From an uncultured Alphaproteobacteria bacterium (lineage in GTDB: Bacteria; Pseudomonadota; Alphaproteobacteria; Rs-D84), in NCBI GenBank assembly GCA_904502095.1, contig CAJGDG010000014.1, positions 1 through 29,117 on the forward strand: a stretch of DNA of 29,117 nt. The letters run 5' to 3'. The notes beneath the pieces are model-generated. The model made no database searches. It had not been told where the DNA came from and saw nothing but the letters and a program-made list of their open reading frames with translations. Numbering within the stretch: the stretch's first letter is position 1; every line of letters starts with the position of its first letter. The position numbers and the translations under genes are program-made. Positions 1-6,417 of this stretch are shown here, one piece after another.

Positions 1-1
1 A

Positions 2-78
2 GGGGTTGTAGCTCAGCTGGTTAGAGCGTCTGCCTGTCACGCAGAAGGTCGCGGGTTCGAGCCCCGTCAATCCCGCCA
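2..78 (+). tRNA. tRNA-Asp (anticodon GTC)
   Basis: Complete cloverleaf. The acceptor stem GGGGTTG pairs with CAATCCC (one G-U), with discriminator G and an encoded CCA at 76-78. The anticodon stem TCTGC/GCAGA encloses the loop CTGTCAC, giving anticodon GTC, and the T arm contains GTTCGAG. The 3' half from position 33 is duplicated at 9660, so this gene is the target of the integrative element to its right, whose incoming 3' half restored the tRNA. Confidence 0.97.
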
Positions 79-106
79 GTATTTACCGCAGTTTTCTGCG
101 GTTTTT
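33..106 (+). repeat. attL (direct repeat with attR)
   Basis: Identical to 9660-9721 over 33-94 (62 bp). With one mismatch at 95, in the terminator loop, the match extends to 106. Identity starts at the edge of the anticodon loop, a typical crossover zone for tyrosine recombinases using tRNA genes. Confidence 0.95.
85..106 (+). terminator. tRNA-Asp terminator
   Basis: The stem CCGCAG/CTGCGG with a TTTT loop is followed by TTTTTC. It sits just behind the tRNA and lies inside the attachment-site duplication. The copy at attR differs only in one loop base. Confidence 0.85.
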
Positions 107-143
107 CTTTTGTTTATTTTATGGCGGCATCAACCAAGTTTTA

Positions 144-168
144 AAAAAGTCACCAAATAGTCACCACG
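144..168 (+). promoter_or_regulatory. Left arm-type recombinase sites (AGTCACC pair)
   Basis: Two AGTCACC motifs, 11 bp apart start to start (148 and 159), lie in a 25-bp block. The same block, with one changed base, lies at 9507-9531 by the other end of the element. Paired short direct repeats inside both ends are what tyrosine integrase arm-binding sites look like. Binding is inferred. Confidence 0.6.
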
Positions 169-432
169 CTAAAAAGTTTTTCTCATGTATGACATGTTTT
201 ATGTAAATACTGTATCAAAAAATCATAAAAACACAAGGACAATATTATAAAAACAGCAGAAATCCGCCATTTATTGTATGGATTACTACTGAGTACCGGC
301 GGACACAGACCGGCCACACATCGATTAAAAACACCCGATTTAAACGCCGGACCAAGGGGGTGGGTAGTTAAAGCTTTGAATTTTTGGATATGGGTGCCGA
401 CCCACTTTTGAATGCGCGCAGAAAAAATCGCG

Positions 433-1056
433 CTATGAAAAAAATCGAGGCAAGTCAGAGTATATATCTGTGCATAAGTCACACGTCTGGTTTATTGTCT
501 TTATATCTGTTGCAGACATATTGAAATAGATATCGCCTGTTTTACGGTTTCTACAATGTTTAAATCCCGCCAGCATAGCCGCAATTATAAAACATCCGTA
601 TGTGATTTTATCTGCGCCTATAAACGCACTGTCATTAACAATGGATGATTTTACTGTGGAATAAATATCTGTGCCAGAACGGCGCATATTTATCGATTTA
701 GTGGGTTTTATATGCGCTTTTAGATATGTTGCCAACTCATGGATATAAGCATAGTTTCTGGTGATATATTTTCTGGATTCTTCATAATCATGCGTACATG
801 TTGAACAAATGCCGTTTTTGCCAATCCAGTAATGTTTTAAAAATAACTTAGAAAAACGCAACCGGGTATCAGATGTTTTGCACAAATGCCCCCAATCAGC
901 AAAACCCAGATGCCATGCGGTTTGATTTCTGGCCCGTTGCAAAGTAAACTGAGCCACACCATTTGTTTTGCGTTCGCGTTCATAATATAGGTCAAACAAC
1001 CAATCATTTAATTCACATTTCGCATATCGCTTTATATACCCAATATCAGACATCAT
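433..1056 (-). CDS. Unknown protein with two CxxC motifs
   Basis: A protein of 207 residues (206 if the second ATG at 1053 is used; GGGGG lies 5 nt before it). I do not recognise the family. Residues about 35-60 contain an LGFADWGHL stretch of the kind seen in small helical domains. Two cysteine pairs are visible, CSTC in the middle and CDLC near the C-terminus, with further Cys and His residues, so zinc binding is possible. There is no signal peptide and no membrane segment. It is the leftmost gene of the island and is separated by about 220 AT-rich bases from the transpeptidase gene, so it is probably transcribed alone. The reading frame is likely real; the function is unknown. Confidence 0.65.
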   Translation of the reverse strand: MMSDIGYIKRYAKCELNDWLFDLYYERERKTNGVAQFTLQRARNQTAWHLGFADWGHLCKTSDTRLRFSKLFLKHYWIGKNGICSTCTHDYEESRKYITRNYAYIHELATYLKAHIKPTKSINMRRSGTDIYSTVKSSIVNDSAFIGADKITYGCFIIAAMLAGFKHCRNRKTGDIYFNMSATDIKTINQTCDLCTDIYSDLPRFFS

Positions 1057-1216
1057 ACCCCCACATATCTTATATACTTACATATAGCACACAAAAGCAC
1101 AATTATCAAGTAAATACAATTTATTAAATGGCACAAAAACGCATTTTTATTATTAATAATTTACAACCAGCACGCGATTTTTATAAGAAATTCGTACATA
1201 TACATAAAAACACAAA

Positions 1217-1250
1217 TAAAAAACGCACATTGCCTATCACAACATGCGTT
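1217..1250 (-). terminator. Terminator of the exported-protein operon
   Basis: Read on the minus strand, AACGCA and TGCGTT enclose a 17-nt loop and are followed by TTTTATT. It lies about 30 bases after the transpeptidase stop codon. The loop is long, so termination strength is uncertain. Confidence 0.45.
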
Positions 1251-1276
1251 TGTGGTGTATAAATGCACCCTAATAT

Positions 1277-2335
1277 TTATTTTATTAAAATTGGCACAAT
1301 GTCCTTTAATATCTCTCCACTAACCGGCACCACATTCCATGCAGCGGTTTTCCAACCAAAAGAAACATCGATTGCACTGGGTTCATCAAAAACAATTAAC
1401 ATTGTATATTGTGGTTTATCTGCAGGAAAGACCGCGACAAACGAAGTTAAAACCTGATTCCTGCGGAATGTACCATCACTTTGTCGTTTTTCAATAGTTC
1501 CTGTTTTGCCACCAATTTCAACACCATCTATTTTTGCTTTTTTACCACTAGTTTCTTCTACTACCTGGCGCATGATTTCGCGTATTTGCTTAGAAACAGA
1601 TTTACTAATAACCCGTTCGCTTTTTGGTGTTTCCGTACTTGTGTTTGTTTTTGGATAGACATAAATTCCATCATTTGCCATCGCATTGACCGCCGCAATC
1701 AAGTGCACTGGGGAAACAAAAAGACCGTCACCAAAGGATGCTTTTGCACGATTTGCAACACTCCATTTTTCTGACAAAATTGGATAACGTGTTGTACCAA
1801 AGTCCAAGTCTAATTTTCTGTCAAAATGAACACGTTCAAAAAACTCTTGTTGCGCCCCCTCAGGTAAATCCAGTGCAATTTGCGCACTGCCCACATTACA
1901 AGAATGTTTCATAATGTCTGAGGCAGATATTTGTGGCGCTGGTGCTTTAAAGCTTGGTACATCTTGTATTTTTAGTATCAGATTGCCATTTTTGTCCCGA
2001 ATGTCATAAGGTTCATTAACGGTGTACTTTTTGTCTGCCAAGCCATTTTCTAATGCCATGGCCGTATTAAATATTTTAAAGATTGAGCCGAATTCATATA
2101 AATCTAATGCGGCATCTGGATTTACCTGAGCGATTATATTGCCTGTATTGGTCTCCATAATTATGCCAACAACTGATTTTGTTTGATATTTATCAGCAGC
2201 AACACTTAAGTGTTCTGATAAAATTTGTTGTATTTCTGGGTTTATTGTGTTTTCTGGATATTCTTTACTATTATTACACCCCGTCAATAACACCACAATC
2301 CCTAACGTCAATACAGATAAAATATTCTTATGCAT
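1277..2335 (-). CDS. FtsI/PBP2-like transpeptidase lipoprotein, lacking the N-terminal pedestal
   Basis: A protein of 352 residues. The start at 2335 is set by GGAG 7 nt upstream and by the signal sequence. A hydrophobic segment ends in a lipobox LLTGC (Cys20), so it should be a periplasm-facing lipoprotein. The class B penicillin-binding transpeptidase signatures are intact: SIFK (Ser84, Lys87), SCN (145-147) and KTGT (277-280), plus an FGDGLFVSP stretch typical of FtsI. Known FtsI/PBP2 proteins are about 550-650 residues and carry a non-catalytic pedestal domain, which is missing here. The family cross-links peptidoglycan and is the target of beta-lactams. It is last in a four-gene operon of exported proteins on the island. 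It may modify septal wall, act as a low-affinity PBP, or serve an element-specific role. The fold assignment is confident; the role is open. Confidence 0.88.
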   Translation of the reverse strand: MHKNILSVLTLGIVVLLTGCNNSKEYPENTINPEIQQILSEHLSVAADKYQTKSVVGIIMETNTGNIIAQVNPDAALDLYEFGSIFKIFNTAMALENGLADKKYTVNEPYDIRDKNGNLILKIQDVPSFKAPAPQISASDIMKHSCNVGSAQIALDLPEGAQQEFFERVHFDRKLDLDFGTTRYPILSEKWSVANRAKASFGDGLFVSPVHLIAAVNAMANDGIYVYPKTNTSTETPKSERVISKSVSKQIREIMRQVVEETSGKKAKIDGVEIGGKTGTIEKRQSDGTFRRNQVLTSFVAVFPADKPQYTMLIVFDEPSAIDVSFGWKTAAWNVVPVSGEILKDIVPILIK

Positions 2336-2357
2336 CTTTTTCTCCTTTTTTATTGCG

Positions 2358-2702
2358 TTATTGAATTGGACCAAACAGGTCATCAAAAGCGGATGCCGCC
2401 TGTTCAATAGTTATTCTTGGACCTAATACCCCCCAATAACCAGCTTGTGAGCACAAATCTTCTCCATAGTACTTTTGAACTACAGAACATGCATCGAATG
2501 CTCCAGCCCGAAAATCTTCAGCATCGTACACTCTGGCTCTGCCTGGCATATTCGGATTAAGTTCTATGGAAATAATATGTCCCGCATGATAATTTTTAAT
2601 ATGCCGACTAATATAATCACCCATTTTACTTTGCAAAAAAATACTTACCATTAAACCGACAGTTAAACAACATAGTATTATATATAGAATCGACTTTTTC
2701 AT
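2358..2702 (-). CDS. Small single-pass membrane or exported protein, unknown
   Basis: A protein of 114 residues with AGGTGA 5-6 nt before the ATG. One N-terminal hydrophobic segment (about residues 5-24) could be an uncleaved anchor or signal peptide. The rest is soluble and should lie in the periplasm, with two cysteines (in DACSVV and DLCSQ) that could form a disulfide there. I recognise no domain. It lies 22 bases before the transpeptidase lipoprotein and 12 bases after the ankyrin gene, so these genes are almost certainly co-transcribed. It may be a partner or substrate of the transpeptidase, which is inference from position only. Confidence 0.75.
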   Translation of the reverse strand: MKKSILYIILCCLTVGLMVSIFLQSKMGDYISRHIKNYHAGHIISIELNPNMPGRARVYDAEDFRAGAFDACSVVQKYYGEDLCSQAGYWGVLGPRITIEQAASAFDDLFGPIQ

Positions 2703-2714
2703 ATTCTCACCTTT

Positions 2715-3419
2715 TTATTCACACCATAATTCGCATGTTTCACCTGTTAATGGATTGGCAATGGTCGCTGTTGCACACGCCCCCAGAGGCGAGCCATCTA
2801 AAAACACAACGTAATCTCCCTGGTCAAATCCATCACTTGCAAAACAATATGTTTGGGCTGAAAACTTTTCGCCATTTATTATAAAAAATTCATCATTATG
2901 AGCTATTTCAATTACATAAGTATTATTTATTCCACCAAAAAACATTTCAGAACAGGCGCTTTGTTCTGCAAAATTTAATTTTTTTGTATAATTTAATAAA
3001 ATTGTAACTGCGTTTATATTTTTTTCTGAACATGCCGTATATAAAGCGGTTATTCCTTCGGGTGTTTTATAATTAACATTTGCCCCCAATTTTATTAAAG
3101 TATTAATAATATTTGGGTTGTGATTGAAAGCACTAGCCGTAATTAAAGGTGTTAATCCTTTTTTCGTTGTATTTATGTTCTCTCCAGCATTAACAAGAAT
3201 ATTCAGAATGTTTGGATTTTGTGTGTTTTTTGCAGCAAACACGATTGCATCACTAATATAAGGATTTGTTTTATAATTTAATAATTCGCCGTTTTTTATA
3301 TCTATTATTAATTGTTTTTCTGTTATTGTACCCCAATACTGGTCTATTGTTTCTGAATGGGATAAAATTGGCATAAAGAGACAACTAAATATAAAAACTA
3401 ACAGCAAAATATTTTTCAT
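2715..3419 (-). CDS. Exported ankyrin-repeat protein
   Basis: A protein of 234 residues with AGGGG before the ATG and an N-terminal signal peptide (hydrophobic core about 4-20, probably cleaved after SHS). At least two and perhaps three ankyrin repeats occupy about residues 50-150, with TPLITASA and the GANVN turn followed by TALYTACSE. The C-terminal 85 residues have cysteines (SACSE, TYCFA, GACATA, GETCELWCE) likely to form disulfides after export. Ankyrin repeats bind proteins, and exported forms occur in periplasmic and effector proteins. It shares an operon with the secreted 73-residue protein and the transpeptidase lipoprotein. Confidence 0.82.
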   Translation of the reverse strand: MKNILLLVFIFSCLFMPILSHSETIDQYWGTITEKQLIIDIKNGELLNYKTNPYISDAIVFAAKNTQNPNILNILVNAGENINTTKKGLTPLITASAFNHNPNIINTLIKLGANVNYKTPEGITALYTACSEKNINAVTILLNYTKKLNFAEQSACSEMFFGGINNTYVIEIAHNDEFFIINGEKFSAQTYCFASDGFDQGDYVVFLDGSPLGACATATIANPLTGETCELWCE

Positions 3420-3431
3420 TATAAGCCCCTT

Positions 3432-3653
3432 TTAATACCCGTATTTGTTTAACGGTTTAGTTCCTGCCTTTCCTGTGAAAGGGTTAACATTACCACGGGT
3501 TGAATAATTGTTGATTCTGGTTGAATCTGGATTGGTACGATAATACCCAGATACGTATGTGCCATTGCTGCGAACATATCCACGCGTATACGCAGCGTCA
3601 GCATTTCCAAAAAACATCCCCACTCCTAAGCATAACACTAAAATTTTTTGCAT
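3432..3653 (-). CDS. Small secreted protein, YTRGYVRSNGTYV family
   Basis: A protein of 73 residues with AAGGAG ideally placed before the ATG. A signal peptide of about 20 residues (cleavage after ADA) is followed by a Tyr-, Gly- and Asn-rich mature part with TRGYVRSNGTYV and NPFTGKAGT. The pattern resembles small exported proteins of many proteobacteria, which carry TYV-x-H/Y-R-T and NPYTGK-type motifs and whose function is unclear to me. It is the first gene of the island's exported-protein operon. A terminator hairpin and structured leader RNA lie directly upstream of its ribosome binding site. Confidence 0.78.
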   Translation of the reverse strand: MQKILVLCLGVGMFFGNADAAYTRGYVRSNGTYVSGYYRTNPDSTRINNYSTRGNVNPFTGKAGTKPLNKYGY

Positions 3654-3670
3654 TTTTACTCCTTTTATAA

Positions 3671-3698
3671 CAAAACAACCGCCATGAGAGCATGACGG
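3671..3698 (-). terminator. Terminator just upstream of the exported-protein operon
   Basis: On the minus strand CCGTCATG pairs with CATGGCGG (one G-U) around a CTCT loop, followed by TTGTTTTG. The same stem on the plus strand would have a C-A mismatch, so the minus strand is the functional one. It ends 18 bases before the start codon of the 73-residue protein. It could end the leader RNA or act as an attenuator. Confidence 0.65.
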
Positions 3699-3862
3699 TC
3701 AGGGAGTTAGTAAATCAGCTTAAATCATGTGACTCTGGTGATTTTTCGGTTGCCCGTATTTTATATACCACCAGCTCCCCGACCAAGCGGGGATTTAACG
3801 ACACAACAAGCGCCGGATTTAAGCAAGACTTACTACAGTCCTGACACGCATCTCTGCGTGAC
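3679..3862 (-). ncRNA. Candidate structured leader RNA or sRNA
   Basis: The roughly 185-nt transcript predicted from the promoter at 3869-3897 folds into consecutive hairpins: CACGCA/TGCGTG with a GAGA loop, CAGGACT/AGTCTTG, CCCCG/CGGGG, CTGGTG/CACCAG, then the terminator. A near-repeat TTAAATCC...CGCTTG occurs twice (about 3821-3806 and 3797-3782, minus strand). A 60-codon frame (3897-3715) crosses it without a ribosome binding site. I cannot assign it to a known RNA family. It may be an attenuator leader for the operon at 3653, or an independent sRNA. Confidence 0.4.
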
Positions 3863-3868
3863 AATTTT

Positions 3869-3897
3869 ATGTTAGGAAAAAATATTACAGATTGCAA
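3869..3897 (-). promoter_or_regulatory. Sigma70-type promoter for the leader RNA and exported-protein operon
   Basis: TTGCAA and TAACAT are separated by 17 bases on the minus strand, with a start expected near 3862. It overlaps the last bases before the stop codon of the upstream gene. Confidence 0.5.
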
Positions 3898-3906
3898 ATT
3901 ATTATT

Positions 3907-4629
3907 TTATGCGTCAATTTCTTGAAAACACTCATGAGCTAAAGATATAATTTCTGATACATCTTTATACTCTTCTTCTGTATAACCAAAACCAAGATAA
4001 TTTAATACGTATAATTGTAATAGATTTAGAAAAACCGAACCAAGTTTGGTGTTTGTTCTTGTACAAATATGTCTGGCTGGAATTTGAAAAATCATATCAA
4101 GTCTTGCAAAGCTATCTTTTGTAATTGCTAAACCCTGACTTTTCGGCATAAAAAACAACTTATCGTATTGCAACCATTTTATTCTATGTATTGTTTTTGG
4201 ATTATACTTTGTAATCTCGGGTGCTTTTTCAAAACCATATATGGGTAATAGAGTGAGCATAGATTGATTTAATAGTTGAACAGCATTATCGTACTCCCCA
4301 TTCTGAGGAATTTTTTCAGCGTCACATTTCAAGACAACACACGGACGCATTTTTGTTCTGTCTAAAACAAATTCTTCTGTTTTTTTTAATCCTAAATTAT
4401 ATATAGGCAATGTTTTTGCCTCTCCCCTATAGTGATTTGCTTTATCATAGTCCTCAATGCTTATATTTATTAATTGATGCGTTTCCTGACCAGTCGTGGC
4501 ACGTGATACATTTAATATTTTTCTGCGCATATCCCAACATATTGTTGGACATAAAACAATGTCGCCAACCTCAATATTTACATTTGAGCGATTAACATAC
4601 ATATCATCTATACAATCCCACCAATTCAT
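3907..4629 (-). CDS. Candidate toxin with MazF/PemK-like (SH3-barrel) N-terminus
   Basis: A protein of 240 residues from the ATG at 4629, whose ATGA overlaps the stop of the upstream gene; an in-frame ATG at 4647 is also possible. The N-terminal part reads VGDIVLCPTICWD and later KMRPCVVL. This resembles the GDIV...RRPAVVL pattern of MazF/PemK-type endoribonucleases and related SH3-like barrels, but with a longer spacing and an extra C-terminal helical region of about 90 residues. Translational coupling to a Panacea-like protein suggests a toxin-antitoxin pair in which this is the toxin. Similarity is at motif level only, and I see no definite catalytic residues. Alternatively it is an uncharacterised partner of unknown activity. 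Confidence 0.55.
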   Translation of the reverse strand: MNWWDCIDDMYVNRSNVNIEVGDIVLCPTICWDMRRKILNVSRATTGQETHQLINISIEDYDKANHYRGEAKTLPIYNLGLKKTEEFVLDRTKMRPCVVLKCDAEKIPQNGEYDNAVQLLNQSMLTLLPIYGFEKAPEITKYNPKTIHRIKWLQYDKLFFMPKSQGLAITKDSFARLDMIFQIPARHICTRTNTKLGSVFLNLLQLYVLNYLGFGYTEEEYKDVSEIISLAHECFQEIDA

Positions 4630-5330
4630 TTTATATCTGCCCGACATTTAAAGTCTTCAATTTCATTACCAGCAAAAAACTCGGTATCAAATTCATCTAA
4701 TAACGAGTCATCATATTTCGGGAAAACGATTTGTTTGTGAACAATCTGATTCCTGTTTTTACGGAGTTTTTCTTTGATTTTATTAATCTTTGTTTTTGAT
4801 ATGGTTCCAACTTCTTCATACGGCCGAACCCCATAAAGGTCTTTTTGTAGATTTGCAAATTTCAGCACCTGATTCATTTGAACATTTTTCATAGGCTCTG
4901 TTTCAAAATATATGTAATACAACAGGGAATATGTATCATCCATGAAACGCAACAAATCATGCTTAAAAATTCTGGATAGACTTTGTTTGTAATTACCAAG
5001 AGCCCTCCAAATATCTATTGTTCTTGGAGAGTTTTCAATAGGTTTTATCAGTGTAAAATCCGTTTCATATTTGGAGTCATATTTTTCTGTGAGAATCAGT
5101 TTTTGCTCTATCAAACTATCTATAAACTCATTGGCTTTATTATCAAATGGACCAAATTTATAGAAAATCCAATTAAAATCAGAAAATTTATCCCCGCTTT
5201 CCTGGGCAATATACACATCAAGCAAATACAAATATTTTATCAGAATTATGCGGCGCATAGCAAAGCCAGCATCGGCCGCTGCTTTGACAAGCACTTGTAC
5301 AAAAAGGGTTAAAATTTCCGTTTTGGTCAT
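4626..5330 (-). CDS. Panacea-like (DUF4065-type) protein, candidate antitoxin
   Basis: A protein of 234 residues. The N-terminal 70 residues carry the pattern of the Panacea/SocA (DUF4065) domain: a helix with IKYLYLLDVYIAQ, then WIFYKFGPFD followed by a helix. In known members this is L-K-LLYLAD...KYGP. Panacea domains are antitoxins that neutralise many unrelated toxins (PanA with PanT). The C-terminal half is helical and charged and could contact the partner. It has its own promoter and is coupled by ATGA to the next gene. The ribosome binding site is weak (no clear GGAG before 5330). I judge the domain call probable, not certain. Confidence 0.55.
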   Translation of the reverse strand: MTKTEILTLFVQVLVKAAADAGFAMRRIILIKYLYLLDVYIAQESGDKFSDFNWIFYKFGPFDNKANEFIDSLIEQKLILTEKYDSKYETDFTLIKPIENSPRTIDIWRALGNYKQSLSRIFKHDLLRFMDDTYSLLYYIYFETEPMKNVQMNQVLKFANLQKDLYGVRPYEEVGTISKTKINKIKEKLRKNRNQIVHKQIVFPKYDDSLLDEFDTEFFAGNEIEDFKCRADIK

Positions 5331-5370
5331 TTTTTATAATTATATCATATTCTAGATTGTTGAGAAAGTT

Positions 5371-5398
5371 ATTTTAGAGCCTTTGTATCACATGTCAA
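5371..5398 (-). promoter_or_regulatory. Sigma70-type promoter of the Panacea-like/toxin-like pair
   Basis: TTGACA (5398-5393) and TAAAAT (5376-5371) are separated by 16 bases on the minus strand, about 40 bases before the start codon. It is one of the best promoter matches in the window and makes the pair an independent transcription unit. Confidence 0.65.
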
Positions 5399-5411
5399 AT
5401 TTTTATTTATC

Positions 5412-5451
5412 TGTCCCAGCGTCCCACTACTAAATAGTGAAACGGTGGGAC
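5412..5451. repeat. GTCCCA repeats and hairpin after the replication ATPase gene
   Basis: GTCCCA occurs at 5413 and 5421, and GTGGGAC at 5445-5451 forms a 7-bp inverted repeat with 5421-5427. A nested CACTA/TAGTG lies inside. There is no T tract on either strand, so it is not a standard terminator. Its place directly behind a primase/helicase-type module suggests an origin or operator. Confidence 0.4.
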
Positions 5452-5460
5452 AATATGTAT

Positions 5461-6417
5461 TTAGGCATTTTCTTTTGTCATGCGATGGGCCGTTGATTTG
5501 GATACACCAAGCATTTTAGATATCTGTTTTAGTGTCAAGCCATCATCTTTGAGTTTTTGGACTTGTTTTGTCTGGGTTTGTCGATTTGTGTCAGACATAA
5601 CCCAGCGCAGGCAGGACTTATCCGCCGGGGACACTAGCTTAGCACAAAAATCTTTAACGCTTTCATCCCCTTTTCCACGACTCTTTGTGTAAGATACTGT
5701 GACACACAAGCCCTGGTCAGCTGTATGTTCTTCGGGCACACTTAATGCCATAGAATAGTTCAATATGTTTTCTATAGACGAAGAGCCACGCGGTCCACGA
5801 TTTTTATCTTTGCCACAATGATGACACCATAAAATTGCACGACCTTTACCACGCTGAGATATAGACCACATATTATATTGAGTCCAGGTATTATGTTCGT
5901 TTTCTTTGCCACCTGAATCATATAAACAAGAAATATTATCTATAATGATAAGTTGAGCATCTGCAATTTCATATTCTAAAGAAAGCTGTTGTTCTGGACT
6001 GGCTAAATTTGGCATTTGTACGCCATTTTGCATACCGCATAAAAACAAACGCAAATTTTCACGATTAACAATCTTTCCCTCTTCTACAAAGCCTTTTTCC
6101 AGTAGAGATAGACGATTTTGAATTTCGCGTGCATCCATTTCGCCGTCTATATACAAGACTTTACACGGGGCCGCAACTTTGAAATTTAAAAAATCAAATC
6201 CAGATGCTGCTGCACAAGCAAGAGATAGAGCCATAAAAGTTTTACCGGCACCACGCTCTGCATATAGCAGACTAACACCGCATTCAGGAACCAAAGGGTC
6301 AATTAAATACGTCAATGGCTTCAGCTTTTTATCCATAAATTCACCCATTGTATAAACTTGGAATTTTGAGTTTATTACAGCTGGCACGTTGTTTATTTTA
6401 TTTGTTGTTTCTGTCAT
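5461..6417 (-). CDS. RecA-like replication ATPase (RepA/helicase type) with C-terminal HTH
   Basis: A protein of 318 residues; the start at 6417 is set by AAGGAG 8 nt upstream, and its ATGA overlaps the upstream stop codon. Walker A is AERGAGKT (53-60), with a DGEMD motif near 91-95 and Walker B LIIIDN (156-161). It belongs to the AAA_25/RepA group of plasmid and phage hexameric helicase-like ATPases. The last 30 residues (LKQISKMLGVSKSTAHRM) form a helix-turn-helix, which could bring the ATPase to the element's origin. Together with the Toprim protein upstream it forms an autonomous replication-initiation module, like those of phage satellites and small plasmids. Confidence 0.85.
   Translation of the reverse strand: MTETTNKINNVPAVINSKFQVYTMGEFMDKKLKPLTYLIDPLVPECGVSLLYAERGAGKTFMALSLACAAASGFDFLNFKVAAPCKVLYIDGEMDAREIQNRLSLLEKGFVEEGKIVNRENLRLFLCGMQNGVQMPNLASPEQQLSLEYEIADAQLIIIDNISCLYDSGGKENEHNTWTQYNMWSISQRGKGRAILWCHHCGKDKNRGPRGSSSIENILNYSMALSVPEEHTADQGLCVTVSYTKSRGKGDESVKDFCAKLVSPADKSCLRWVMSDTNRQTQTKQVQKLKDDGLTLKQISKMLGVSKSTAHRMTKENA

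Larger units (their letters stand above)
79..432. other. Left-end non-coding stretch of the element
   Basis: Beyond attL, the tRNA terminator and the left arm sites, 170-432 has no gene I can support. It contains an AAAGCTTT palindrome near 370 and a GTGGGT/ACCCAC inverted repeat (360-365 with 400-405). A 99-codon minus-strand frame crosses it, but it has no ribosome binding site or recognisable domain and it overlaps the end of the neighbouring gene. Confidence 0.5.

Noticed and set aside
183..482. 99-codon minus-strand frame at the left end of the element
   Set aside because: No ribosome binding site, no domain, and it runs into the end of the better supported 433-1056 gene; its region is mostly inverted repeats.
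2336..2407. Upstream start for the transpeptidase (24 more residues)
   Set aside because: It would overlap the preceding gene and displace the lipoprotein signal; a good ribosome binding site precedes 2335.
3715..3897. 60-codon minus-strand frame with LNPALV/LNPRLV repeats
   Set aside because: No ribosome binding site; it lies exactly on the hairpin-rich leader, and the peptide repeat follows from the near-repeated TTAAATCC..CGCTTG DNA.
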